From Actinomycetes bacterium (GTDB lineage Bacteria > Actinomycetota > Actinomycetes > Mycobacteriales > Micromonosporaceae), in contig JAJYSW010000013.1 of the NCBI GenBank assembly GCA_021793335.1, positions 1-27,085 of the forward strand: 27,085 nt of DNA. The letters run 5' to 3'. The position numbers and the translations under genes are program-made. Of the stretch, positions 15,585-23,291 are shown one piece after another. The notes beneath the pieces are model-generated. The model was not told where the DNA came from and made no database searches. It was given only the letters and a program-made list of their open reading frames with translations. Position 1 is the stretch's first letter. Every line of letters starts with the position of its first letter.

Positions 15585-16520
15585 TCACCATGCGGGCCGA
15601 TCGCATGCGCGGCCGGGGCTCCCTGGTTCTATTTGGACTGTTGTATGGGAGATGCCGAAGCGTGTGGCCAGCGTCTTCTGTGCATCGGTGAGGACCGATC
15701 CCGGGTCGGCGTCCGATCGCAGCGCCAGGTGCACCGTGGCCACGTCCATGCCGGAGGTGAGCGTCCAGAGATGCAGGTCGTGTACTTCTTTCACTCCATC
15801 GAGCGTTCCCAGAGCGTCCTCGACCTCCGCCACGCTCACGCCGGCGGGCGCGTGCTGTAGCAGGATTCGCAGGGCGTCGCGGCCGAGTCTGGCTGCCCGC
15901 GGCAGGATGAACAGGCCCACGGCGACGGCGATGATGCTGTCGACGTAGTACCAGCCGGTGAACCAGATGATCACCGCCGCGGCGATGACGCCCACGGAGC
16001 CGAGTGCATCACCCAGGACCTCGAAATAGGCGCCGCGCACGTTGATCGACTCGGCGGCCCCCGGGCGCAGCAGCAATAGCGCGGCGATGTTGGCGATCAG
16101 TCCTACGATGGCGACCGCCAGCATCGGCAGCGATTCGACCTCGGGCGGGTTCTGGAGTCGCACGATCGCCTGGACGGCGACGAAACCGGCGACGCCGAAC
16201 AGCAGCAGCGTGTTCGCGAGCGCGGCGAGCACTTCGAGCCGGTACATGCCGAAAGTCCGGCGGGGTTTGCGGGGGGCTCGGAGGAGGTGGCGGTTCGCGG
16301 CGTCGCGTTGGACGGCCGTGATCGCGGCCAGCGCCATGGCGATGCCGAGGGTGTCGCCGGCGACGTGGGCGGCGTCGGAGAGCAGAGCGAGCGAGTGGGT
16401 GTACCAGGAGGCGACCGCTTCGAGGAGCATCACGGCGGTGGCCAGACCGAGCACGATCCAGAGTCGTCCGCGATGTCGGGCGCCGAGGCTGGCGACGCCG
16501 TGCGAGTGGTCGTGTCCCAT
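15585..16520 (-). CDS. Cation diffusion facilitator metal exporter (CzcD/ZitB-like)
   Basis: Proton-coupled efflux pump for divalent metals, probably zinc, cobalt or cadmium, in the cytoplasmic membrane; 311 residues. It starts with a His-rich MGHDHSHG. Membrane helices include WIVLGLATAVMLLEAVASWY and LPMLAVAIVGLIANIAALLLL. The first metal half-site is in LLSDAAHVAGD. The second is YFEVLGDALGSVGV, where Glu replaces the His of classic CzcD, as seen in other actinobacterial members. A cytoplasmic C-terminal domain (about 225-300, with VKEVHDLHLWTLTSG) is typical. The ATG has GGAAAGGAA 8 nt upstream. A promoter with a palindrome in its spacer lies about 80 nt upstream, suggesting control by a metal sensor encoded elsewhere. 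Confidence 0.92.
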   Translation of the reverse strand: MGHDHSHGVASLGARHRGRLWIVLGLATAVMLLEAVASWYTHSLALLSDAAHVAGDTLGIAMALAAITAVQRDAANRHLLRAPRKPRRTFGMYRLEVLAALANTLLLFGVAGFVAVQAIVRLQNPPEVESLPMLAVAIVGLIANIAALLLLRPGAAESINVRGAYFEVLGDALGSVGVIAAAVIIWFTGWYYVDSIIAVAVGLFILPRAARLGRDALRILLQHAPAGVSVAEVEDALGTLDGVKEVHDLHLWTLTSGMDVATVHLALRSDADPGSVLTDAQKTLATRFGISHTTVQIEPGSPGRACDRPAW

Positions 16521-16599
16521 GCGGGCGTTCCTTTCCCGTGGCAGGGCCGGTGGGCTGGCCGGACAGGGTATGCGGCGAGGCGTGCCCTCGCCGTAAAAA

Positions 16600-16628
16600 A
16601 TGCTAACATGCGCATCTGTGCATGAAAA
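16600..16628 (-). promoter_or_regulatory. Putative CDF promoter with palindromic operator
   Basis: On the minus strand TTTTCA (16623-16628) and TAGCAT (16600-16605) are separated by 17 bp. The spacer contains the palindrome ATGCGCAT (16608-16615). GTGCATGA occurs twice as a direct repeat at 16618-16625 and 16633-16640. An operator in this position is common for ArsR/SmtB-type metal sensors, but no such regulator is encoded in the window. Confidence 0.4.
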
Positions 16629-16787
16629 GCTCGTGCATGAGGGCGGCGAAGGAGGGCCCCGTGCAGGCGATCGCCGAAAATATCCCGAGGCGTCGTCACT
16701 CTTCTGGTGAAGGGGGAGCATGGGTGCCCTCCAGTAGTGGAATAATATTCGTGAGAGATATATCAACACTGGTCACGGGGGGTGACG

Positions 16788-17261
16788 ATGCAAACCGCCA
16801 TTGAAGTAGCAATCGCCTCGTTCGGGGCAGTCCTCGCGATCGTCCTCAGCTTCGCCGCCGTTCTCGGGCTGCGATCGAGCATCGAGACCAAACGACGCCG
16901 AAAAGCCCGCGCCAAGGCCGACGCCGAGGCATGGACCAGGCTCCTCGCCAACCAGCTCACCATCGCGCCCAGCCATGTCACGGACGCCGAAGCCGCCGCC
17001 GCACTCGACCGGGCGCGCAAGCTCCACCGCAATGCCGACCAGAAGCTCAAGACGGCCAAGAATGCCAAGCAGTACCAACGCATCCGCACCTATGCTCTGG
17101 CCGGACTGCACAACCTCAACGTGGTGCGACGCCGGCTCGGCAAGGCGCCCGGGCCCCAAGGGCCCATGCCCTTCAACGGCACCAGCTACGCCGGTCTCGA
17201 CCGGACCGAGGACCGGACCGATGTCCAGCGGGACACCCCCGCCGGACTCTACTTCTACTGA
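16788..17261 (+). CDS. Hypothetical protein with N-terminal membrane anchor (157 aa)
   Basis: One hydrophobic helix at about residues 7-28 (IASFGAVLAIVLSFAAVLGL) is followed by a basic stop-transfer cluster (TKRRRKARAK) and an Ala/Lys/Arg-rich helical region up to about residue 115. The C-terminal tail is Gly/Pro/Asp-rich and ends in LYFY. This suggests a type-I-like single-pass protein with a cytoplasmic tail that could form a coiled coil. No family is recognised. ATG at 16788 was preferred because a six-G run lies 5 nt upstream; GTG at 16782 overlaps that run. An A/T-rich stretch at 16740-16764 (TAATAT, TATATC) probably holds its promoter. Codon use is typical of the window. Confidence 0.7.
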   Translation: MQTAIEVAIASFGAVLAIVLSFAAVLGLRSSIETKRRRKARAKADAEAWTRLLANQLTIAPSHVTDAEAAAALDRARKLHRNADQKLKTAKNAKQYQRIRTYALAGLHNLNVVRRRLGKAPGPQGPMPFNGTSYAGLDRTEDRTDVQRDTPAGLYFY

Positions 17262-17300
17262 GGATGAGGGGCGGTGGGCCCTGCGCCCGCCGCCCCTCGC

Positions 17301-17687
17301 TCAACGCCCGACCTCTTGACGTCGCGGCATGAGCAGATCCATCACCCACATCGCCACCCAGACGATGATCGCGCCCCAGAACGCGGCCCAGAACCCGTCC
17401 ACGGCGAAACCCATCTCGAACTGCTCCGAGACCCATCCGGTCAACCAGAACATGAGCGCGTTCACCACCAGACCGAACAGGCCCAACGTCAATACGTACA
17501 GCGCGCAGCCGATCGCCATCACCACCGGCTTGACGAAGGTGTTCACCACCGTGAACACCAGGGCGGCCACCACCAGCGACAAGATCTCGCCCCACAGTGA
17601 ATCACCGAACAGCGTGATGCCGGGCACCAATGCCGTCGCCAGCCACAGGGCCGCCGCAGTGAGCAGCAGCCGTATCAGAAAACTCAT
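17301..17687 (-). CDS. Phage-holin-superfamily / YvlD-like small membrane protein
   Basis: 128-residue integral membrane protein with four hydrophobic segments (about 5-20, 33-53, 58-80 and 98-118), including SLVVAALVFTVVNTFVKP and LYVLTLGLFGLVVNALMFWL. This is the pattern of the holin-superfamily IV/DUF360 proteins found widely in bacterial chromosomes; the cellular role is unknown and it need not be phage-derived. The minus-strand hexamer GATACT (17694-17699) lies exactly 6 nt before the ATG and there is no Shine-Dalgarno sequence, so a leaderless mRNA is likely. A TGGACG-like -35 is found 18 bp further upstream. It lies downstream of pstA on the same strand, but a 350-nt gap and its own promoter suggest separate transcription. 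Confidence 0.85.
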   Translation of the reverse strand: MSFLIRLLLTAAALWLATALVPGITLFGDSLWGEILSLVVAALVFTVVNTFVKPVVMAIGCALYVLTLGLFGLVVNALMFWLTGWVSEQFEMGFAVDGFWAAFWGAIIVWVAMWVMDLLMPRRQEVGR

Positions 17688-18037
17688 GGCGTCAGTATCG
17701 CCCCGAACAGGGCCGCACGTCCACCGACTCGGACGAGCGACGCCGCCCCCACACGATCGCCGAGGCCCCGTTTCGGCCCGGAGACGGCCTCGCGTCCGCA
17801 TCGGGGCGCTCACGGTCGACCCGACCGGACGACCCGCCATCGCCGCCCACGATGCGCAGTGAATAGCGAGCACCGAGACCGAGGAGACCGGCGCCGGCAA
17901 TCACCGAAACCGGCTATCACAATGGATATTCTCCGGCGGACCCCGCGCCGATCCCGCCCCTCGATCTCCGGTGCCGAAACGTCCCCGCACCGGGCCGCCG
18001 GAGCAGGGACGCCCGGAACGGGGCCGGCCGCGAACCG
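17688..18037. other. Gap downstream of pstA where pstB would be expected
   Basis: 350 bases with no convincing gene. No ABC ATPase motif (Walker A or LSGGQ) is encoded on either strand. A weak hairpin, CCGGTGC (17968-17974) with GCACCGG (17987-17993), may terminate the pst transcript. A possible 70-codon minus-strand frame (17692-17904) has low coding quality and ends over the holin-like gene's promoter. Confidence 0.5.
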
Positions 18038-18946
18038 CTAACGCCTGTCGATCGCGAAGCGAGCCGAGATCACCCTTGACAAGATCGTGAACAGGAAGAC
18101 GATCCCGATCAACGCCAGCGCCGCACCCCAAGCGCGCTCTTGAGCCGCCGCGAACGGCTGCGTCGCATTGCGGTAGATCTGCGCCGCCAGTGTCGTGTTC
18201 CCACCCGAGAACAGATCCGGGTTCGCCGCGAACGTCAGACCCACCGTGACGATGATCGGCGCGGTCTCACCGGCCGCACGCGCGATCGCCAGCAACGCAC
18301 CCGAAGTGATGCCCGAGGAGGCCGTCGGCAGCACCACCGTCATCGTCGTCCGCCACTTGCGCGCGCCCAGCGCGGCCGAAGCCTGCCGCAGCTCGTCCGG
18401 CACCAGCCGCAGCATCTCCTCGGTGGAACGGATCACGATCGGCAGCATCAGGCACGCCAGCGACAGCGCGCCGCCGAAACCGTTCTTCTCGCCGACGACC
18501 AGCACCCACGCCACGTACACGAACAGCCCCATCATGATCGACGGGACACCGGTCATGACGTCGGCCATCGTGCGGATGAACCGCGCCAGCGGACCGTTCT
18601 TGCCGTACTCGTTGAGATAGACCGCGCCCAGCACACCGATCGGGATCGAGATCAGCGCCGCCATGCCGGTCAACAGCAGCGTCCCGAGAACGGCCGGGCC
18701 CATGCCCGGGCCCGCGTTGCGGTAGTTGCGCGGTATGTCATCGATCAGGAACGACGGACTCATCGCCGAGCCGCCGCGCTCGACGACCTGCCACACCACC
18801 AGCGCCAGCGGGAAGGCCGCCACCAACACGCACAGGGCGATCCCGGCCGTGGCGGCCCGGTCGGCGAAGGCACGCCGGGCCGACAGGCTCCGCCCCGACA
18901 GGTCCGGCTGCGGAAGGAACGAACTCGTAGGCGTCGGACTGCTCAT
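18038..18946 (-). CDS. pstA: Phosphate ABC transporter permease PstA
   Basis: Inner-membrane permease subunit of the high-affinity phosphate transporter PstSCAB, 302 residues. Six membrane segments are visible, beginning with AGIALCVLVAAFPLALVVWQVV after a Ser/Pro-rich cytoplasmic N-terminus. The EAA loop that contacts the ATPase reads EEMLRLVPDELRQASAALGA followed by KWRTTMTVVLP, near residues 183-213, and is intact. The next conserved block, GITSGALLAIARAAGETAPI, is typical of PstA. GGAGTGAT precedes the ATG by 7 nt. It is the last gene of the pst unit here; the expected pstB does not follow. Confidence 0.95.
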   Translation of the reverse strand: MSSPTPTSSFLPQPDLSGRSLSARRAFADRAATAGIALCVLVAAFPLALVVWQVVERGGSAMSPSFLIDDIPRNYRNAGPGMGPAVLGTLLLTGMAALISIPIGVLGAVYLNEYGKNGPLARFIRTMADVMTGVPSIMMGLFVYVAWVLVVGEKNGFGGALSLACLMLPIVIRSTEEMLRLVPDELRQASAALGARKWRTTMTVVLPTASSGITSGALLAIARAAGETAPIIVTVGLTFAANPDLFSGGNTTLAAQIYRNATQPFAAAQERAWGAALALIGIVFLFTILSRVISARFAIDRR

Positions 18947-19019
18947 GCGATCACTCCGGTCAAGGCGTGGGAATCGGGGAACGCGGCGCGCTCGCGCCGT
19001 GAGAGAAGGGTGCGGGAGC

Positions 19020-20006
19020 TCACGAACGGGCCCCCTTCATCTGGATCTCCGCCCGGCGTACCACCCAGCGGGCGAGGAAGTTGATGAGCACGGTGATGGC
19101 GAACAGGATCACGCCGATGCCGACGAGCGCGTCGGTGTGCAGGCCGGAGGACTCACCCCACTGCTGCGCGATCGCCGCGGCCATCGTGTTGCCGGGCGCG
19201 AACAGGTTCGCCGAGATGTGGAACGAACCGCCGACGACCAGCGCCACCGCGATCGTCTCGCCCATGGCGCGCCCCAGACCCAGCATCGAGGCGCCGACGA
19301 GGCCGCCGAAGGAGTGCGGGAGCATCGCGCCCTTGATCATCTCCCAGCGGGTCGCCCCCAGCGCGTAGGCGGCCTGTTTGTCGGCTTCGGGCACGGTCGC
19401 GAAGACCTCCCGCGAGATCGAGGTGATGATCGGAATGATCATGACCGCCAACACCAGCCCGGCGGTGAAGTAGTTCCGGCCGGTGTTGGCGGTGCCGAAG
19501 ACCGCGTTCAATCCGGGCACGGACGCGACCGAATCCGCGAACCACTGATAGGCGGGCGTGATCGCCGGGACCACCACCAGGACGCCGACCAGGCCGAACA
19601 CGACCGAGGGCACGGTGGCGAGCAGATCGATGACCGTGACGATGTATTTGCGGGCGCGGCGGTGCGCCACCTCGGCCACGAACAGCGCGATGCCGATCGA
19701 GACGGGCACGGCGATGACCATGCCGATCAAGGACGTCACCAGTGTCCCGTGCAGCATCACGAAGGTGCCGAAGACATCGTCGTTCGGGGCCCACCGGGTG
19801 CCGGCGACGAACCCGATGACGCCCTCCTCTCGGACGGCGGGCAGGGCGCGCAGGGTGGTCGTGATGAGGATCAGGCCCAGCACGATGAGGACGGTCAGCC
19901 CGGCGAAGGTCACCAGGCCCCGAAAACCGCGGTCGGTGGCCCGCGCTCGGGAATCGCCGCCGAGATCGAGATCGTCGGGGGCTCGGGATGATGCCGTTGC
20001 GGTCAA
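19020..20006 (-). CDS. pstC: Phosphate ABC transporter permease PstC
   Basis: Second permease subunit of the phosphate transporter. It has six membrane helices (the first VTFAGLTVLIVLGLILITTT), an EAA loop (VFATVPEADKQAAYALGATRWEM, in two conserved blocks), and the family block GLGRAMGETIAVALVVG. Start is uncertain. TTG at 20006 is preferred because ACCGGAG lies 8 nt upstream, the same arrangement as at pstA. GTG at 20015 overlaps that site, and the ATG at 20060 lacks one. The pstA start follows 73 nt after the stop. Partners are PstS (periplasmic or lipid-anchored binding protein) and PstA; the ATPase must come from elsewhere in the genome. Confidence 0.95.
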   Translation of the reverse strand: MTATASSRAPDDLDLGGDSRARATDRGFRGLVTFAGLTVLIVLGLILITTTLRALPAVREEGVIGFVAGTRWAPNDDVFGTFVMLHGTLVTSLIGMVIAVPVSIGIALFVAEVAHRRARKYIVTVIDLLATVPSVVFGLVGVLVVVPAITPAYQWFADSVASVPGLNAVFGTANTGRNYFTAGLVLAVMIIPIITSISREVFATVPEADKQAAYALGATRWEMIKGAMLPHSFGGLVGASMLGLGRAMGETIAVALVVGGSFHISANLFAPGNTMAAAIAQQWGESSGLHTDALVGIGVILFAITVLINFLARWVVRRAEIQMKGARS

Positions 20007-20090
20007 GATGGTCACTCCGGTCTCGGTAGTGGAACGGCCGAAGACCCCACCGGCGCGCATCGCGCCGCTGGGGTCGCCGGACGGCGGTTC

Positions 20091-21137
20091 CTAGTCGGTG
20101 ATCGTCTCGTCGAGCGCCTCGAGCGCCCGCTGACGGAGGCCGTCGGGCAGCGGCGCGAAGTCGTTCTCGGCGGCCAGCTCCTGGCCGTCGGTCAGCAGCC
20201 AGGTCAGGAACTCCTTGACCCCGGCGGCGACATCGGCGTCCTCGTAGTCGGTGCGGATGATGAGGTACGTCGGCGCGGTGATCGGGTAGGCATCCGGGCC
20301 GGTGGCGTTCAGCGGGTTGTACGACAGGTCGTCGTTGACGACCGCGCCTTCCAGGCCCGCGGTGGTGCCCTCCAGGGTCGGTTGCGTGAAGTTGCCGTCG
20401 GCGTTCTCGATCGAGGCGGTGACCAGGCCCGAGGCGTTCGCATCGGCCAGGTCGACATAGCCGATCGCGCCCTCGGTGTCCTGGATGGCCTGGGCCACAC
20501 CGGTGTTCTTCTCGCCGCCGACCGCGTTCGCCGGCCATTCGACCGTGTCGCCCGAGCCCAGCGTCCACGAGTCGGTCGCCTCGTCGAGGAAGGTCGTGAA
20601 GTTCGAGGTGGTGCCCGAACCGTCCGAGCGGTGGGCGATGGTGATGTCGATGTCGGGCAGTTCCGCTCCCTCGTTGTCGGCCGCGATGGCCGCGTCGTTC
20701 CACGAGGTGATGTCGCCCTGGAAGATCTGTGCCAGCGTCTCCTGGCCCAGTTGGAGCTCTTCGACGCCGGGCAGGTTATAGGACACGGTGATCGGAGCGG
20801 CCACCGTCGGGATGTACTGGTAGGAGCCCGGCTCGATTCCCTCGTCGTCGCCGACCGGGGAATCGGTGCCGGCGAAGTCGTTGATGCCCTCGCCGAACTC
20901 GGATTTGCCGGTGCCCGAGCCGACGGCGTTGTAGGTGAGCACGAGGTCGGGGTTGACCTCGGCGTAGGCGTCGATCGCCGCGGCGTAGAACGCGTCGGGG
21001 AAGCTGGCGCCCGAGGCGGTGAGCTCGCCGGAGATTCCCTCTCCGCCGCCGCTGTCACCGCCGCCGCAGGCCGCCAGGCCGAAGGCGAGGGCGCCTGCGG
21101 TGATCGTGCCGAAGATGGCTCGGCGGTTCGATTTCAT
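20091..21137 (-). CDS. pstS: Phosphate-binding lipoprotein PstS
   Basis: Solute-binding subunit that captures inorganic phosphate outside the membrane and delivers it to PstC/PstA. The signal peptide ends in a lipobox (LAAC, cysteine near residue 24), followed by a Gly/Ser-rich linker, so it is a lipoprotein. Phosphate-site motifs are visible: LTASGASFP at the N-terminus of the mature protein, AVGSGTGKSEF, FAGTDSPV, and HRSDGSGTTSNFT. The protein is unusually acidic. ATG at 21137 is chosen; GTG at 21143 is an alternative. A PHO box lies about 100 nt upstream, so induction under phosphate starvation by the PhoP/PhoR system is expected. pstC follows after 84 nt. Confidence 0.95.
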   Translation of the reverse strand: MKSNRRAIFGTITAGALAFGLAACGGGDSGGGEGISGELTASGASFPDAFYAAAIDAYAEVNPDLVLTYNAVGSGTGKSEFGEGINDFAGTDSPVGDDEGIEPGSYQYIPTVAAPITVSYNLPGVEELQLGQETLAQIFQGDITSWNDAAIAADNEGAELPDIDITIAHRSDGSGTTSNFTTFLDEATDSWTLGSGDTVEWPANAVGGEKNTGVAQAIQDTEGAIGYVDLADANASGLVTASIENADGNFTQPTLEGTTAGLEGAVVNDDLSYNPLNATGPDAYPITAPTYLIIRTDYEDADVAAGVKEFLTWLLTDGQELAAENDFAPLPDGLRQRALEALDETITD

Positions 21138-21235
21138 GTTCACAGCTGGTCTCTACTCCGTTTCCCGGATCCACCGGGTTACTGATTTCTCTGTTCGAGA
21201 CGATCAAAGCCGAACCCGGTGTTCACCCGGCGACT

Positions 21236-21257
21236 TGGAGTTGAACTCGAAGTGAAC
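21236..21257 (-). promoter_or_regulatory. PHO box upstream of pstS
   Basis: On the minus strand two 11-nt direct repeats, GTTCACTTCGA (21247-21257) and GTTCAACTCCA (21236-21246), abut each other with GTTCA at an 11-nt period. This is the arrangement bound by actinobacterial PhoP. A further GTTCACCC in the opposite orientation lies at 21221-21228. The position, about 100 nt before the pstS start, fits the -35 region of its promoter. Confidence 0.8.
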
Positions 21258-21354
21258 GCCTGAGCGCGATTCGCAACGGCCCGGCACGGACCTCCGTATA
21301 AGCCCCGGTGACCAGGGGGTTCGCTAAGGACCGTGTCCTGCTGTGACTTGAACT

Positions 21355-22002
21355 TCATGAGCGGTCGAGGCGGACGTCTCCGGTCACCAGGTACACGACC
21401 TGGTGCGATATGCGCACCGCGTGATCCCCGAAACGTTCGAAGAACCGTGCCAGCAGTGCCGCGTCGACCGCCGCTTGCGGTCCGTACCCCAGGCCGGGCA
21501 GTTGCTCGTGAATGCGCCGCTGGACCGCGTCCAGCTCATCGTCGTCCAGACTCATCTGCGCGGCCTGGAGCCGGTCGTGTTCGGCGAGGATTCGCACCAG
21601 CTTCTCCGATATGCGCACCGCGGCCCTGCCCATCGTCGTGAAGTCTGCACGCAGCGATTCCGGGATCGCCGGGGCCGGCGAGCGCCTGACCACGGTCTTC
21701 GCGACGTGCTTGGCCAGATCGCCCATCCGCTCCAGATCCACCGAGATCCGCACCGCGCTGAGGATGAACCGCAGATCGGCGGCCACCGGGTCGTATTGAG
21801 TCATCAAGGCCACGATCCGGTCGTCGACCTCGAACTGCAAGGCGTTGATCTCCTGGTCGGCCGCCACCACCGTCTCGGCCGCCGTCGTGTCGACCTCCAG
21901 CAGCGCCGCACCGGCCCGCTCCACGGCCGCGCCGACGCGGCGCGCCATGTCCACGAGGAGCTCGTTCAGATCATCGAGATGTTGGTGAAAAATATTCGCC
22001 AT
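21355..22002 (-). CDS. phoU: Phosphate-signalling regulator PhoU
   Basis: 215-residue all-helical PhoU protein with two tandem three-helix repeats. The metal-binding E/DxxxD motifs are both present: DLERMGDLAKHV (about residues 88-99) and RFFERFGDHAVRI (about 188-200). PhoU links the Pst transporter to the PhoR sensor and represses the Pho regulon when phosphate is plentiful. It precedes pstS on the same strand, separated by a 211-nt region with a PHO box. A minus-strand promoter candidate (TACACT at 22053-22058) lies about 50 nt upstream. No clear Shine-Dalgarno sequence is seen at the ATG. Confidence 0.95.
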   Translation of the reverse strand: MANIFHQHLDDLNELLVDMARRVGAAVERAGAALLEVDTTAAETVVAADQEINALQFEVDDRIVALMTQYDPVAADLRFILSAVRISVDLERMGDLAKHVAKTVVRRSPAPAIPESLRADFTTMGRAAVRISEKLVRILAEHDRLQAAQMSLDDDELDAVQRRIHEQLPGLGYGPQAAVDAALLARFFERFGDHAVRISHQVVYLVTGDVRLDRS

Positions 22003-22151
22003 GATGGCCCAATCGAGGGTCGAAAATGGGGCTCAGCGCCCGAAACACGCACAGTGTAAGCACGCGCCGAGGCTCGTCACCAGGCGACGAGACCCCACGG
22101 CACAGCGTTACAGTGAGAACGGACCCACGAACGATCCCCGGGAGCAAGCGA

Positions 22152-22913
22152 GTGTCATACCCTTCGCAGCCGTCGTATACGCCCCCGTACGGGCAGCCGC
22201 AGCCGCCGAGCCGAAGCGGCAACCTCTGGCTCGGGGGAGCGGCGATCATCATCGTGCTCATCGTCATCATGACCGTGACACTGCTCATCATTCAGCGCTC
22301 CAGCGGCGGTTCCACGACCGGCGACGGCGGAACGGAGGAACCGGCCGACACGGCCGAGTCCCCCGCCGAGGACACGACGTCACCGACCGAAGACGACGAC
22401 GGTGATGACGACGACGAGGGTGACGATGACGGCGGGCCCGAACAGGCCGGTTTCTACGAGGACACCTGCAGCGACTTCGACCTGTCGCTGCTGGAGGAGC
22501 TCTACGACGCCCAGATCGACCCCGGCGAGACCCACACCTCGGCCTCGTCCAGCGGCGACACCGGCACATTGATCTGCAACTTCTACACCGAGAACTTCGA
22601 TTCGGCATCGGTGTCCGTCTCGGCGGTGGGCGGCGCCGACTACGCGGTGGACTGGCTGGAGGGCGACAGGGAGTACTGGGGAGCCGAGGACGACTACGAG
22701 ATCACCGACTTCACCGAAGTCGGCGACGACGGATACCACACGGTCTTCGGCGACGAGGGATACCAGAAACGCGCCGTCACCGTCATCGCGGGCGCCCTCT
22801 ATGTCGATACCAGCCTCTGGATCTACCCCGATGAGCACGATCCGTCCGACGCCGACGAATACCTCCGGGACGTATGCGAGCAGGCGCTCGCCATGTTCGC
22901 CGACTACATGTAG
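22152..22913 (+). CDS. Membrane-anchored acidic extracytoplasmic protein (hypothetical)
   Basis: 253-residue protein. A Pro/Gln/Tyr-rich cytoplasmic N-terminus leads to one helix (about 26-48, LGGAAIIIVLIVIMTVTLLII), then an extremely acidic Asp/Glu/Gly/Thr-rich linker (about 50-97), and a folded C-terminal domain of about 150 residues with three cysteines (DTC, LIC, VC). Its size and cysteine positions recall DUF3558-type extracytoplasmic domains, but I cannot assign a family. GTG start has GGAG 7 nt upstream. It is divergent from phoU, so a shared control region (22003-22151) is possible; this region holds TACAGT (22110-22115) and a CTCGTC/GACGAG inverted pair. Confidence 0.8.
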   Translation: MSYPSQPSYTPPYGQPQPPSRSGNLWLGGAAIIIVLIVIMTVTLLIIQRSSGGSTTGDGGTEEPADTAESPAEDTTSPTEDDDGDDDDEGDDDGGPEQAGFYEDTCSDFDLSLLEELYDAQIDPGETHTSASSSGDTGTLICNFYTENFDSASVSVSAVGGADYAVDWLEGDREYWGAEDDYEITDFTEVGDDGYHTVFGDEGYQKRAVTVIAGALYVDTSLWIYPDEHDPSDADEYLRDVCEQALAMFADYM

Positions 22914-23291
22914 CGGGCCGCTTCCGGCGCACGGCGGTGCCATCGGCGACGACCGCCGGCGTCAGACCCCCGCTTCCGCCCGGCCGAATCGATCGAGGCA
23001 CCCGAAGCCGGCACGGTATGCGCCGCCGCCGGCTCGAACTCCGGGCGAGAACGGGTCTTCGGGACCGCACCCGAGCCCATGGCCTTCTTCTCGCCTGGAG
23101 GAGCCGCCGGTCTCAGGGCCTCGGGACGGGGCGCCCACTCGATCAGAAGCGGACTCTCGGCCGCCCCAGCCGATATCCTCGCTCGTGGTGATCGGATCCG
23201 GCGGCAGCGCGCGAGCCGCTGGCTGCGAAGAGGTTCGCGCTCTCTGTCTGTCGAAAGAACAGTGCCCGGGCCGCTGTACCAGAGGCGGACC
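22914..23291. other. Intergenic region with no supported gene
   Basis: 378 bases between the stop of the acidic membrane-anchored protein and the stop of the convergent TetR gene. GC-rich open frames exist on both strands but show no family similarity, ribosome site or consistent codon bias. No strong T-tailed hairpin is evident. It may be decayed sequence. Confidence 0.4.

Noticed and set aside
16622..16804. 60-codon plus-strand frame between the CDF gene and the small membrane protein
   Set aside because: It overlaps the CDF promoter and the start of the next gene, and has no family similarity; it is not a metal-sensor gene.
17301..17687. Phage origin for the holin-superfamily protein
   Set aside because: This family is widespread as chromosomal membrane proteins; no other phage genes are near it.
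17692..17904. 70-codon minus-strand frame between pstA and the holin-like gene
   Set aside because: Mediocre third-position bias, no good ribosome site, and it ends over the promoter of the next gene.
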